Assembly (NCBI RefSeq): GCF_029227915.1
Contig: NC_079881.1
Span: 7,504,001 to 7,564,000, forward strand
Length of the DNA stretch: 60,000 bases
Direction of reading: 5' to 3'
Source: Hydractinia symbiolongicarpus
Taxonomy: Eukaryota > Cnidaria > Hydrozoa > Anthoathecata > Hydractiniidae
In this document: piece by piece, positions 20,419-33,825 of the stretch
Layout of the letters: each line of letters starts with the position of its first letter
How positions within the stretch are numbered: the stretch's first letter is position 1
Translations under genes and position numbers: made by a program
The notes under the pieces: model-generated
Seen by the model: only the letters and a program-made list of their open reading frames with translations
Told to the model about the DNA's origin: nothing
Databases searched by the model: none

Positions 20419-21696
20419 AGCTACTATCTGTTTCTCCCATAGAACAACTAATTAAATTGGAGTCACCTTATTTCTAAAATCCAATTTCCAATAAAAATAT
20501 ATCACAAGATGCAAAATAATTGATAATGTAAAAAAAAAGATTGTGCGCATCTATTATTTAATATTTTTACACGATCCATTGCGACAATCATGATTAATGG
20601 CAGCCCTCGAAATCAGCCCCAAAACCCGTTGGCAATAAATTGCAGACGACATAGTTGTTTGCAGCAGCAATTCCTTGGCAATAATTTGCCGAAGCGAGAG
20701 CGTGAAACGTCAGCAATTTTAAAAATATTATTTTTTTAAGCTTCATTAGTCTTACTTACCCTTTAAATATGAGCCTCTTTCAGGAGAGGCGTGTAATTAA
20801 TAGCATCCCTGAAAAATAGAGTTTTCAAAATCAACTTATAAATTCCATTTTGTAGCGTGAGATGGCAGCCCTCGAAATAATTTTTGGAGACTCGTCAAAC
20901 AAAATTCCCGCCACATTTTGTAAACGTCCAATAGATTTCCGTCTTGGCCGAAAACTTTTAGTCTCAGAATTATTGAATAGTCCTGATTTTTTTAATCCAC
21001 GAGCAAGCCTATTCATAGCCAACCTGACCATCCTAGCTAATTCACCGACTCCTGACTTAGTTAAAAGAACTATGTAGACATAAATCTTTTTTGCCTGGCC
21101 CCTTTGTCGTTGGTAACCAGGTCTTACACAAGAAATCCAGCCATGCCGTTCTTAACTAAGCAAGACAACAGAGCATGGATGAATCAAGTCTGCAAAACTG
21201 CACTTAAAGGCGGAACAGACATTTTATCATGGACTTTTTCTTTATGCCGCAAGTGTTATTCAAACAATTTTAAAATCAAAACCAACGTGTGGTAAAAACA
21301 TTTTCCGTATAAATTTTGTTAAAATGTAGCTGAACTTTTCAAATGAATTTTGAATGTTTATTTAAGCCACGTAGATAAAGATTTTTTGGAATTTGAAAAT
21401 GAAGCATATTTTTGATTATTTGCTAGTGATGACCCAAACAATACACAATAAATTTATAAAAGTGACAGTATAGTCATGCATACTATTTCGGACATATAGA
21501 AAAGAAAGTTAAGATTGAGAGAGTCGCTATATGTAGACGCTCGATCATCGTGTTCATGATTCAAAACGTCCCCCACTTTTCTACCTCAAAATAAATGCGC
21601 AACAAAGATAAGCATCACGATAGCATCGTCATTTGTTTGTACATTGCAAAGTTCTTCGTTAACATTTTTTCTATTGCGATGGTCACGATTGGATCA
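20419..21696. repeat. Right arm of the inverted-repeat pair, split by a 1-kb insert
   Basis: 20419-20593 and 21612-21696 match the left arm (10601-10873) in inverted orientation. The intervening roughly 1.0 kb is absent from the left arm. That insert contains a 17-bp motif, ATGGCAGCCCTCGAAAT, at about 20602 and 20861. The ORFs seen in the insert (20862-21077 and 21104-21295 plus, 21031-20831 minus) match nothing I know and are not called. Confidence 0.65.
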
Positions 21697-23039
21697 CAGA
21701 TTTTTCGAGCGGGGAATTTGAAACCAACCTATTTAATGTAAATTAAATTACGGAAAGTTGAACCATTAAACAATATTTAACATTTCAATGCTAAGGATGG
21801 ATTATGAAATTCCTTATTAAAATAATATTCCAGAATATATAAATATTTGCTGTTTTCCTTTAACAAATGACACAAAGTTTTTTAAAAGAACCTTATGACC
21901 TTACTTTACTTACATGCTTTATTTTTTATTTTTTTCTGTCAATAACGATTTGAATGCTATTCTAATCTATTTCTATCTTTGCAATCACATTGAGCATATT
22001 GAAATGATTTGCTTCTGGTAATAAAGCAGTATGGCAGGTATTATTTTTAGGTGTTATTGACATGTATTTCACTGGCTAGTGCCCAGGACTAAAAAGATAA
22101 TGCTGGAAATCAATGTTATCTTTCTTATTATTTACAGTAAAATAGAACCAAAATACATAAAAAAGATAACATAACATAAATAAAAAAGACTTTGTGATAA
22201 AATATACATTTATAATCTTATTCTATTTGTTCAAATTGCTCGCCCAGTTTTAATTATTGTACCCTTGGGGGAGCGATTTATAGCTCTGGTGTTATTCTCT
22301 TATTGATAGGCCTGTATTCGCTGCTTTCAAATGACAGGTGGCCACAAAAAATGTGAAAAAAAATTAAATATTTAATTAATAAAACACATAAAACTTTGTC
22401 CTCCCCATCTGCCACTCATTTTATTATACACACCATGATTACTAAGATGAAAATGGATAGTAAAATTATAAGAACATTTCAAAGAATCTTTAGTACATCA
22501 TTGTTACAGACGATCTGTAATAATTCATTATATTGTTTCTTTATATCCATCTACTACTACACAGTTTTCTTTGTACATAAAAAATATTTAGGTTAATGAT
22601 ATGGGTTGTAAAGCCTTCTTAAATCGTTTTATCACTTCATAATCGCACACCTAAACAAACTTGCGTATGAGAAGTGTGCATGCGATCGCATGCCTCTCAC
22701 GAAATAGTCTGTGTTAGGTGTCCTGATTCCAGTACTGTACTTTATGCTCATTCGTTGATTGTAATTCGGGGTTTGCTATGAGGTGGATTTGAATTTTACA
22801 TCTAAGCTTTCGTTTGAGAAAAACTGAATTTGATATCCTCAAGAAATCTTAGTAAACTTGGCTAACGTCAGCATGGCCATTTTCATGAATTTTGCAGCTT
22901 TTGCCGTCAGCAACATGGATTATGTCAGTGTGCAGGTGTGAGAATAAAAAGGGCGTTTTATAAAATTTAAAAAGACTTGGTACCATCAATTTAAGGTCTT
23001 AATATAAGTCTAACATCATTTTATACCTCGGGTTCCCTT
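21697..23039. other. AT-rich intergenic DNA
   Basis: No gene, RNA or clear repeat was recognised. Confidence 0.55.
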
Positions 23040-23720
23040 TAACCTTTATATGGTTGTTTTCTCATCATTTAAAACTAAATGCGGTGACTTTTAATCTTCG
23101 TAGGCTTGTTTTTTCATCATTCTTGAAAGAAATACAGTGATTTTTAGGTTTCTGCGGGGCGTTTTTTCATCAATTTGGAACGGAATACAGCAATTTTTAG
23201 GCTTTTATAGGATATTTCTGAATTGTTAATTTATAACCTATATATAATACATCGATTATTAGCTTAGTAGGCTTGTTTTCTCATCATGAATGAAATATAA
23301 CGATATTTGAACTTCTAGGGGATGTTGTCTCGTCATTTTAAAAAGAAATACAGCACTTTTTAGGCTTTTATGGGAAATTTTTTTGTTAACTTATAACCTA
23401 CCATGGCAATTATTTATCTTCATAGGCTTGTTATATCTAATTTTAAAATAAAATACAAAGATTTTTAAGATTTACGGGGATGTAATCTCGTCATTTTTGA
23501 AAGAAATATGCCGGTTTTTAAGCTTCTACAAAGCGTTTTTTTATTATTTTAGAACCAAATACAGCGATTTTTAAGCTTAATAGGGTTTGCTTTTTCATCA
23601 TTTCACATAGATATAGGGCAATCTTTAAGCTATGATGGGTCGTTTTATTGTCATTTTAAAATAAAATACAGTGTTTTTTTAGGCTCCTACAGGACGTTTT
23701 CTTGTTATTTTAAAACGAAA
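23040..23720. repeat. Degenerate minisatellite, unit about 58 bp, roughly 12 copies
   Basis: Units share GAAATACAGCGATTTTTAGG, a TTCTAGGGG-like core and TTTTCTCATCATTTTAAAA. Copies are diverged, with small insertions. The A/T-rich layout resembles the 53-bp minisatellite at 19-20 kb in style, but the sequences are different. Confidence 0.75.
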
Positions 23721-24960
23721 GTTGAACGAAAAGGAGAAAATTGGACATGATAACATTTGCTGTGGAAAGATTTCTTTTCTTCATATAGTCATTTTGACAA
23801 GAGAGCATCATAACCAGAAGATTTGCTATAAAAACCTTGTATGGTGAAAGCCGTGTTTTTCAGTAATATTGCTAATGGTAACCATCCAGTCGGAATCCAA
23901 TAGGACGGTGTCCACCTGCAAAACTGGAACTCAGTGTCAAAGTAGAGCACTTAATTATCTGGTCTATAGAATAAAATTACCACCTAAAACACTACCCAAA
24001 TTCCAGTACCCCATGTTTTCTATTAACCTATAATCCTCTAGAGTAATTCTGGCGAAAAAAACACCAAATTTGCCTGATAGCCTTCCACCTTTTTTTGATG
24101 ATTCACCACTCATGTCCTTAAAAGGACTAGAAATAAAATAAGTCTGGCTGGTAAAAGATGTACCCTAGAGGTTGGATAACCTATTGTCAGAATACACCTA
24201 TAACCTCTAACGTAAAATAATGAAGCTGTATTTGCAGAAACCCGTTTTTTGTCATTCATTATTTTCCCTCTGCACCATAAATTTGTTAAAACTTTTAGAA
24301 CAAATTGTAATTACTATACTCCGTTTAATTTACTATACTTCCGCTTTTGTTTTACGGCTTCGTATTAAAATAATTACACTGCTACTTTTGAAGTTCCTTT
24401 TATCTTTAGAAACATTGTATAATATATAGTAATTTTTCATATCAATTTTTTCTCTATAAAAAAGATTGTTTAAATTTTTCTTTTTTAAAAAATGTTTGCA
24501 TATGAACTTTGTTGAAAAATTTTATTTGAAACAAAGTAATTTGTATTGCTTTAGTTTAACAAAATTTGCTTTTCTGAAAAACCCCGCCCCTGCCAAATCA
24601 GCCCCCCTGTCAAGATGAATATTTTAAATAAGCATCCCAGGCGCCTAATCCATCATTTACGGTAGTTTGTTGTGTTTGCACAACGTATATATACAAATTT
24701 TTCTGATAACACCCCTTTCAAATTGTTTTTAATGAGTAGTTAAAGCGCAAAAATATATTAATTGATATTTCGCTAACAGCTTTTAATGTTCATGCATTGC
24801 CCTATGAGCCAACTGGACTATGCTCTAGAAAAAACAACTTCTTTTTTCTGTTATTATATATATTTTTAGCTTTTTTTTCGCATGTGAGGTTACACAATTA
24901 CTGCCGACTTTTATGTGCGATAAGATCACATGATTTAAAATTATTTCTTAAGCCCTAAAG
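23721..24960. other. Upstream region of gankyrin gene
   Basis: AT-rich, with no gene recognised. The 100 bp before the PSMD10 ATG contain GATAAGATCACATGAT at about 24918 but no clear TATA box. Confidence 0.5.
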
Positions 24961-27900
24961 ATGTCAAATAACTTAATTTGTGAGCTATCCTATGATGGGA
25001 AACTTGAAGAATTGCAAAAAAAGTTTTTGGAAGATCCCAAACTGGCAAGCTCGAAATTCCAGGTAAAACATTGAATTTTTCGATTTTTAAAAATTTTGCT
25101 ACTGTTTATTTTTGCGAATCAACAAAACTTTTTCAAAACTCTAGTTTATGAAAAAATATATGGTTTGAAAAGAATACAAACAGTTAATATAAAATTTACA
25201 AGAGGTTCATTACAAATAAAATGTCCTTTCAAAGTATTTGTGCGTATTTAAGTTTTGAATAAACAGACCCTTACAGTAATGTCTTTTTATTTCTTCAAAT
25301 CTTAATTTTAACATGTATAGATTTATTATTACTATAGGATGAACGACAGCCATTACATTGGGCTTGCTCAGGAGGTCATGATGTTATAGTGGAATACCTG
25401 TTAACAACTTGTAATGTTCCTGTTGATAATCCAGACGATGTATGATAAGTATATATATCTCTTATAATAATACACTAGCTAGTCTTTCTGTCTGATTTTT
25501 GCAATAATGAGGCTTTTATGTCTCATTTTTTGCCATGTTGATTTCGATGTTGATAACGTAATTATTATTAATGAAGCCATTGTATTGCACTTATAACTTC
25601 TAGGCAATTAACTTGAAAACAGGTGAAAATAAAACATTGTCTCCTGACTTACGGCACTATGAAAAACTTTCTCTTGTGCAAAAGATATAGAGCTCCTAAA
25701 ACAAAGCACTGTCCTCTAAGATTAGCAAATAATTCATTTGTGATTTTGTATTCTGTATAGTCTGGCTGGACACCATTAATAATCGCATCTTCTGCAGGCC
25801 GTGATAACATTGTGGCTGAACTGCTAAGAAGACATTCGAACCCCAATAGTCGAACTTCTACTGGGCATACTGCCCTTCATTATGCAGCTTCAAGAAATCG
25901 ATATAAGGTACACCATTCTTTTCAGTTTCTTACTAATTTATGTGAATAAGAATAACCCATGTCCGAAATCAAAAAAAGATCAATTTGCACTGTAGCTGTA
26001 GATTTGTAAACTTATTATATTATTATACTTAAAATGGTACCCCCACAAGGACACATTTTAGTTTAAGTGAATTATGGATTTCTTGTTACGGAGCCTCACA
26101 TTTTATGAAATAGATTGCAGAAATGTTGGTGTCGTCTGATGCTGATCTCAATGCACAAGACTATGCAACATCAGCAACTCCTCTACACAGAGCTGCATCT
26201 AAGTAAGTTTATGTCATTTGTGCAGGAAACAGCCCTACCACGTTCTCAATTATGGTTGATTTATTACCAAGACGAGTTAGTAGGAAATTTATAAAAATCT
26301 AGTCTAATAATTGAAAGATTGGAAATAGTATAAAAATGTCCGAATACTTGTTGAAAGAAGGAAACTTTGAAGTCATTGTAAATTCTTGTATGTTTATCCC
26401 AAAAGTAGAATACATTTTGTGAGGAAAATTGATACTTTGCCTATGGTGTCATTTTTTCCACATGACAAATCTTGTTTTCAAGCTTTATTAAAAAATTTGC
26501 TCATGCGTCATTGTAAAAAAAGTTAATATTTCCAATCACTTATTGTGGACTCAGGATTGCACTCAGGCTTTTCCATGATTGCAAGAACTTTTATGTTGAA
26601 AACTCTTTTCATATTTTTAACTACTGTTGCGGGATATCGTATAATTTATGTATATATATCCTGGTTTGAAAAAATCTTGGCTTAATAATACAATAAGTGA
26701 TTGATTTAGTATTGTTAATTGATTGATTTTTAGAGGTAATCTAAAGATTGTGCAACTTTTGTTAGACAACAAATGTAAAGTCGATCTGACTGACTCAGAA
26801 GGAAACACAGCCTTGTGAGTTTTTGTCCTGTATACAGGACAGGTATTTAAAAAATTATCAAGGATTATAGGAAATTACATTTTTTTATTGCATTGACACA
26901 CCCCTCTGTGATATTGAAAACTTATGACCACTACTTGTGGGAAATGTTCGCATGTTTGTATTATTCTCTTTGTGTGGGGAATCTAAAATCAAAATAATCC
27001 ACAGGCATCATGTCAGTGGATTTTGTTAAATCTGCACAGTTTGTTACCACTGATAAACGCTGTAACAATTTTTACTATAATTTGAGCAGGTATTTAATTT
27101 TGTGAGCTGAAAATTTACATTTTATCGCCAATGACAGTTTTACAACTGTCAAGAAATTTATGATTCAGTACAAAAAAATTTAGTTCACAAAAAAATGTAA
27201 AATTCAGAAGGCTTTTTTATTGAATAGATTAATTTTTGAGAATGGTATCTCTGAGAATGCTTTGCATCTAACATTAGTACGATTCTCAAGGTTGATTTTG
27301 AGACTTCTCCTGCATGCGCTTATATATAATGTGTTTTTTTCCAATAAAAATTTCTTCTAATAGACATTTAGCTTGTGAAGAGGAAAGAACTGAAGTTGCA
27401 GAGTTGTTGAATTTGCATGGTGCTTCTTTGACTGCACAAAATCAAGTCAGTGAATTTGCTTTTAATTATTTTAATGAAATAAATTTCTTTTCAGACCACC
27501 GATATTTCGTTGGCTTATTTGAGGGGGGGGGGGGTGATTTTTTACAAGGTGGTTTAAGGAATTTGCAAAAGTTAATCAAGCGAAAGTTACTTATGGGGCA
27601 AGATAAACGTATTTCAAACTTAGATTACCATTTATGATCTTAAAATTAAGATTAGTTTTTGGAATAGTAAATTTATTTCCAACATAACTGATTTAATGTC
27701 AATATTAAACAGATAAAAATTGTTCAAAATTATAAATATATTTAGTAGTCTATGTTTACTTTTAATGGATACTACCTCTGATGGATATTTTGGAAAAATC
27801 GTCGAATTTGAAGCGGTTTACCAAGTCATGCTCTAGTTTAGACCTTGTGTACACCCTTGCCTTTATACCAGTAAAATCTTTCTATATGCCTTTACCAAAT

Positions 27901-28028
27901 GAAAATCTTGTCCAACCTCTTGAGCTTAGTTGATCCATTTCTAAATTAAACATTCTACTTTTCAGGATAAAAAGACACCTTTAGACTTCGCTCCACCTTA
28001 TCTAAAAAGACGTTTAAAAGGAGACTGA
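24961..28028 (+). CDS. PSMD10: Gankyrin, 26S proteasome assembly chaperone (complete)
   Basis: Seven exons: 24961-25062, 25338-25439, 25761-25907, 26114-26202, 26734-26814, 27364-27445 and 27966-28028. All have GT-AG borders, and they sum to 666 nt (221 aa plus stop), close to the 226 aa of the human protein. The N-terminus MSNNLICELSYDGKLEELQK fits the family. Ankyrin repeats follow in register: QPLHWACSGGHDVIVEYLL (about 37-55), GWTPLIIASSAGRDNIVAEL (about 70-89), GHTALHYAASRNRYKIAEML, ATPLHRAASKGNLKIVQLL, GNTALHLACEEERTEVAELL, and a final KTPLDFAPPYLKRRLKGD. Most exons cover about one repeat. In other animals gankyrin binds the Rpt3 ATPase during assembly of the 19S base and also contacts CDK4 and MDM2. 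A polyadenylation signal AATAAA lies at 28103-28108. The introns are short and free of recognisable transposons. Confidence 0.96.
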
Positions 28029-28985
28029 CGCAGTAACAATGTCTCAATGTCTTCCTCGTTGTTTTGGAGTTTTGGTTTGAAGTAGTTATCTAAATATTTA
28101 CAAATAAAGCTAAGCATTATAGAGTTAAGCTAAATATTTTACATTGTGTAGATATTCTTGCAGTTTGTTTTTATAAATTCGAACTTTTTTTTGTTGTTGT
28201 TGCATGGCAAAATGACAAGGTATAGTTTTAAAGTTAAATACAGTTTGGTAATGTGTAACGCTAACTCACTTTCATAGCTCCTCTATTTGTTTGCAGGTAA
28301 ACGCTTTTTTAGGTAGAAATAATACTATAGATCATACAGGATTTATTTAATTTTCTTAGTATTTTTAAAAACGAAAAATATGTGTATATTGGCATTATTT
28401 TTTGTACTTTTGTGTTTCAAGGCTAAAGGCTCATTAGGTTGTCTATGTAAAGGCTTTGTGGCTTAAGGATGAAGAGAAAATTTAAAACCGAGTACCAGTT
28501 TGTATATAAGTGAAAAACAAGTTTTCATTCCAACTTTAATTTCAGCATACGTGTTTTGCGACCGTAAATTATTGTGTTGCGTATTTTTATTAAATAGCAT
28601 TTTTATTATTTTTATTATTTAAAATATTCTTAAGTTTTAAGAAGTATATTTTGAAAGATTTTATGACATCATACTGCTCTAAATAAATATATTAAATCAC
28701 TTAACAGTCATTAATTTTTCTGTGATTGTAGTCAGCATAATAAGGTAATATATTCCATCCGTACCTCATTACCGGATCTGCCAATATGGCTAAAATATCC
28801 GCGGTTAAATTTACGTTTGACTCGTCAACATTTTGGACTGAATTGTTGCAATTTGTATTTTTAAAATGATGACTAAAAAATTTCAACATTTAAAGGGGAG
28901 TATGAGCGTTTAACTGCTTCCTTCACTGGCTCAACGTTCTAGAACATTTAAATACGCGCAACCATTAGCATTCAAAGTGTTACGA
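28029..28985. other. 3' flank of gankyrin gene
   Basis: This holds the probable 3' UTR, with AATAAA at 28103, and then AT-rich DNA. A 62-codon minus-strand ORF at 28889-28701 matches nothing I recognise. Confidence 0.5.
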
Positions 28986-29380
28986 CAGCTGTGCCCATAT
29001 ATTTAATCTGTATCCCGCATGTAATCAAAGTTTTAAAGCCGCCATCTAGGTGTTCAACCTCTTTAATCTGTTTCCCGTAAGTAATGAAAGTTTTAAAGCT
29101 CCCATCTATAGGTGTTTAATCTCTTAGATCTGTTACCTGCACCCGTAAGTAATCAAAGTTTTAAAGCCGCCATCTAGGTGTTCAATCTCTTTAATCTGTT
29201 GTCCGTATATTAATCAAAGTATTAAAACCGTAAACTATAAGTGTTCAACCTCTTTAATTGCCTGCCCGTAAGTGATCAAAGTTCGAAAGCCGCTGCCTAT
29301 AAGTGTTCCACCTCTGTAGTCTACTGCCCGTAAATGATAAAAGTTTTAAAACTTGTTTTTAAGGTGCTCAACGTGTTAAA
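28986..29380. repeat. 60-bp tandem repeat, about six diverged units
   Basis: Units share CCCGTAAGTAATCAAAGTTT, TAAAGCCGCCATCTAGGTGT and TCAACCTCTTTAATCTGTT. The first units are the best conserved and later ones drift. No coding frame is maintained. Confidence 0.85.
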
Positions 29381-30489
29381 AAGCAGCTTAAAATCTAACA
29401 ATGTGTAGACACTGGGAACAAGCATCTCATGGCTAATATACAGATCGTCCTTTTTTACTTAAGTGGCATTTCGAAGACATGGCATTTTGGCAGAGTAGGC
29501 CATATTAAAATAACTTATTTACTAGTATGAAAACGTCATGCAAATGTCATAGCTTCTCAGAAAAAAATGATGTTTCCAAAAGCAATTATATAAATTACTT
29601 TTATAAGTATTTCTTTAATGTTCTCGCTAACAAAAATGGATGACAAACATTTCCTTATTCGGATGCACTTAGTTTCTTCTTATAACCCATTTGTTTTGTC
29701 ACTTCAAGTCATTCAGCTTTTGCCGCAAAGCATGACGGCATGTAAAATCAGTACGTGGTCAAATATTTTATCAATGATACATATATAGGCATCACTATTT
29801 TTACAAGCAGATGAGTCTTTTGTTATAATGAGAATATGGATTTATTTTTCTTCCAATACAAATGTAAGTCGAGAGGATTAGGCGAGTGTAGCCTGCCAGT
29901 TAACAAATTATTATCTGAATTTTCCTATCTAGCTTTTCTTATACCTACATTAAGACGCTTAGCTATAATTATTCTTCTTGTTGCGTTCATAAACAAATGT
30001 ATATGAAGGTTTACAAAATTACCACTCAAATCACTGTTTGAACAGAGCTATACTAACTGTTGCCGGAAACTATTTTTTAGAATTGTACCCTAGAAAATAT
30101 AAACGAATTGTTATAAATTAAAAAGAAAAGAAATTAAACAAAATTGCTGAGCTAAGTAACGGTTCAGGTTATTTTGTGAAGACACAAGGCTTTTAATTAT
30201 CCGACTTTTATGTTCTGTTTTTATGTTGTAGGTAATAGAATCAGCTAACATAACTATTATCACACTCGTTTTGCACTTTTCACGGATTTCTATTTCACAG
30301 TTCAACATAAAAACTGGCCAGTAATTGTATGCAATGGGTAACATTCATTAAGAGACTCTATTTTTTAGCTCCACTGTTATGTGACTCATTCTTGGCCAAT
30401 CTCATCCACATCTTCATTTTTCAAACTAAACGGAGGCTGGCAAATATACGGGATGCAGACCGGTTTTAATCCAACACTGTAAGGTCACG
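29381..30489. other. Intergenic DNA before the chitinase array
   Basis: AT-rich, with no gene recognised. Confidence 0.5.
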
Positions 30490-32585
30490 AGTGTGAGACT
30501 GACTTTCCTCCCTCATTTCAATGCTAATGCTACTGATTGTCTTCAGGCGGAAGTTTAATTTGTTCCATAATCAACAGTGAAGTAGGCGGACGAAGGGTGG
30601 TCGTCACAAAAATTAAATAATTGGAGTCTCATTTTGTGTGCAGGATGTGTAGATTCCTAACTTCCTCTAATTTACTGATTACGTGCGTTTTCATAGAGAG
30701 TAATGATCTAACAATGTTTTACACCTCAGGGTGTATGTATGTACGTATGAACACAGAGAAGCAATTAAAATGACAAACTTTAAAATTTATTCTTTTTAAA
30801 CGAAATGCACGTTTTTTATAAGGCTAATAAAATTCTAATAAGTCATTATTCCTATTTTTATTGTCCTAAACAGTAGACTGACTGTTTTTAACCAGAAATG
30901 TCATCCTGAGATTCTTTAAAGAATATTCTTATAGAAAAACAGCATGTAAAACTCACGTTCATAAAATGCAGACTGTCCACTACGGCTATTACTTGGTGCG
31001 CGTCAGTTTTATTGAAAGGCAAGACAACCTTCACAAAATTAAAATAGTTTCTCCTTGTTTCAATTAAAGTCAAGTTTTAGCAGAACTATTTTAAATAATA
31101 AATTAACAGTTTGATTTTTTAAGACTCAAGCAATTACCTTAAAATTGGCAGCACAACTAACTTTTGTTAGAGTATGTTCTCTGTTTTGCTACAAAGAACC
31201 CTGAGTTAAGAACCTAATTCAACGCAAAAAGGGCTAGGGAAACACAAAGACGCATAAGTTATGGTAATTGTCGATTATCCATCTGGCCTTCCCTTTCCCA
31301 AATAAGGTTCTAACCCTAACTGCACACCTCGTCCTTTGGGTGGCGGAGTGTATTACTGAGAAGTACCCATTTTTATGACCCCAAACCCTATATCTGATAT
31401 ATGATTTTTTGTACATTCTTATACTTATGTTAATAGGTTAAGAACTTTAAATAAGGCTACAATTTACTATTTTATTAAAAATCACAAATTTTTACCTGAG
31501 GGTATTAAACGCATTCACTAGATCATTCAGTCGAACAGTGTGCGAAAATAACATTTTTTTACCAAGTGTATCTTGTATAGTAATTGTAGAGTGACATAAG
31601 TTGCATCAACTTCACTCTTGTCAATATAACATCTCTAAACTATCCTTTCCTTCTTTAATTAACTTAGTTAACTAATTAAGTTATCTTTATTTAATTTGTT
31701 TAAGTGAATTTTATTTCATTATATTTAATTTAATTAAAGTTTATTTAATTAACCCTCCTAGAACATTTTGCGATAACATCGTATTTTAGCATCACGATTG
31801 TTCAACAATAACCTTTTCATCATGCGGTGGTCTCATAAAAATCCGATGGTCGCATTAAAGCTCATTACCCTTTCCATTGTTTGCGTCATTTTTCTCTTTT
31901 TTTTCTTGACACACAATTTGTAATCTAAATAACATGTCACTTTTATACCGGACGCAACTAGCTAATCATCTAGCTGACCGCTTTACTGAGATAAATCGTA
32001 AGATTAAGTGAAATCTCCTTTTATTGTATGCAAATCAGAGACAGAAAACATAACGGCTAACATTTCATCTCCGTGTTTTGACGCTTGTGACCACAGGCCG
32101 GTTTCAGTGCACACAAAATATCAATATCCACTGCTAATATAGCAGTTGATATTTGTGTCAGTCAGAAATATGTAAAAAGAATGATAGACACCCAAAACAA
32201 GACACCCAAAATATATAAGTTTATCCTGGTTGTTTTTTAACTTTAGGAGATTGTGTAAAACATCAGTCTCAATGTTAGGATTTCTTAAAAATCTTTTCAA
32301 CGTGTAAAATGCATTGCTTGCATCAAATCAGAACATTACATCAAAAAGTAGCTTTTATAAAATGTGTATAAATAAAAACTAAATATTGCAGAAAAAACAT
32401 ATCAAGAAACACAGAATTTGTACGTGTGTGGAATACAAGTACTGAAACTGGTTCATTGAACTAAAATGTTTTGGATTTTACAGTCAAAAGGTGCTCTTCA
32501 AACAAAAACACTCTTGCTGTCAACTTACAGAAACATTACAGCTAGAGACAGTTAAATGTCTCACTAACGTAGAGAGTTACTTGCT

Positions 32586-33330
32586 CTGTTCTGCCCAATC
32601 TTAGGACACTGCCCAATCTTTGGACATAAAAATGCCTAGTCTTAAGACTGGCCGGCCAGTCTTAAGACTGGTCAAGGCGTCACAAGATTTGGGAGGAGAC
32701 CATGTTAGGCCCATCTTTAGACGCCTTTTGAATTTTAAAAAAAAGGGATGTGCCACACAAGCTCTGTTGTTTGCAAGACCCAACAACCATTCTCAGGCAC
32801 AATAAAACATCATATTTGGGGTATATGATAAACAAAAAACGAAAAACAAAAAACTGTTGAATTGACCAGGCCAGTTTTTGGGCATAGTAAAAATCGTAGC
32901 TAGCTAGCTAGCTATAACTAGCACGTATTATACATTTGGCATTTATATACAGCTCGTAGTGACCATTTTTGTTAAAAAAAGGTTTATATATAAAGAAGCA
33001 GGTAAATTGTTAGTTGTTAACTTTATTTTGAAAGAGAAGTTTAGCTAGCTGTAGCTATAGCGATAGTCAACCATATATGGTTAAATAGTTTCAATTTTTT
33101 TATACACATATTTATATAAATGGTATAATTTTTTCGCCTTTCAATTTGCCGAGAAAAGTTTTAATTTAAAGTTCCTTTTAAGAGGTACAGTCTAAAATTG
33201 TCACTGTTCTTTTTGTTTTCGTCTATAGATTGGGCAGTCCAGTCTTAAGACTGGCTTCCCATTTGTCACTGTCAGAAGATTGGCTTGGCTAGTCTTAAGA
33301 TGCGGCATGTTCCAAGATTGGGCAGAACAG
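32586..33330. mobile_element. 745-bp inverted-repeat element (MITE-like), unique to unit A
   Basis: Its ends are inverted copies: CTGTTCTGCCCAATCTT at 32586-32602 and its exact reverse complement at 33314-33330. Similarity continues inward for several bases. Units B and C lack this DNA at the matching position, so it is an insertion. The interior has a 32-bp perfect palindrome at 32638-32669, built from AGTCTTAAGACTGG, and repeats of CTTAAGACTGG near 33243 and 33291. A GCTA tetranucleotide run lies near 32897-32912. No transposase ORF was found. The flanking duplication is unclear. Confidence 0.8.
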
Positions 33331-33789
33331 CTCCAATTAAATTAAATAAAATGCAAAAAAAAAAGTTAGAAAATCGTTAGCGATCATTACAACCTTCTTA
33401 TGACAATTAGTACCAGTTAGGTATCGTGCTAGATACGAGGTTATTTTCACTAGGATAAAATTTGATTGCAATTTAGTCTACATTGAATTTCTTTCTTTAT
33501 TTGAGAAATATAAAGATAGGTAAATCTTATTGTGTTAGGAAGACTCCTACAAACAAGAAATTGAAAATTATCTTGATTACATATTTTCTGCTTTATGACT
33601 GGCAAGTTCTTCAACGACGTTTTCGTTTTGATTACTCCTATCAATGACACATCAAAACCTTTACAGCAATTAAATGACATCACGTCCAACTTATGGCCTT
33701 ACGTTTCCAAAATATCGGTAATCTGATACAGGTAATTGCTCTTTAATTTCTTATATTCACCTATCATTAAAAACGCAATATCCGTTTCA

Positions 33790-33799
33790 GGGGATTTCC
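33790..33799. promoter_or_regulatory. kappaB-like site, chitinase A promoter
   Basis: GGGGATTTCC fits the NF-kappaB consensus GGGRNWYYCC exactly. It starts 36 bp before the TATA box. An equivalent site is kept in all three gene copies. Confidence 0.5.
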
Positions 33800-33825
33800 G
33801 TTCGTTATTCAGCATTATTTTATCG

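Noticed and set aside
30910-30935. Heat-shock-element-like GAATATTC conserved in all three units
   Set aside because: Only two adjacent half-sites, about 3 kb upstream of the genes; conservation is explained by the duplication.
32601-32805. Overlapping ORFs on both strands
   Set aside because: Produced by the palindromic interior of the 745-bp inverted-repeat element.
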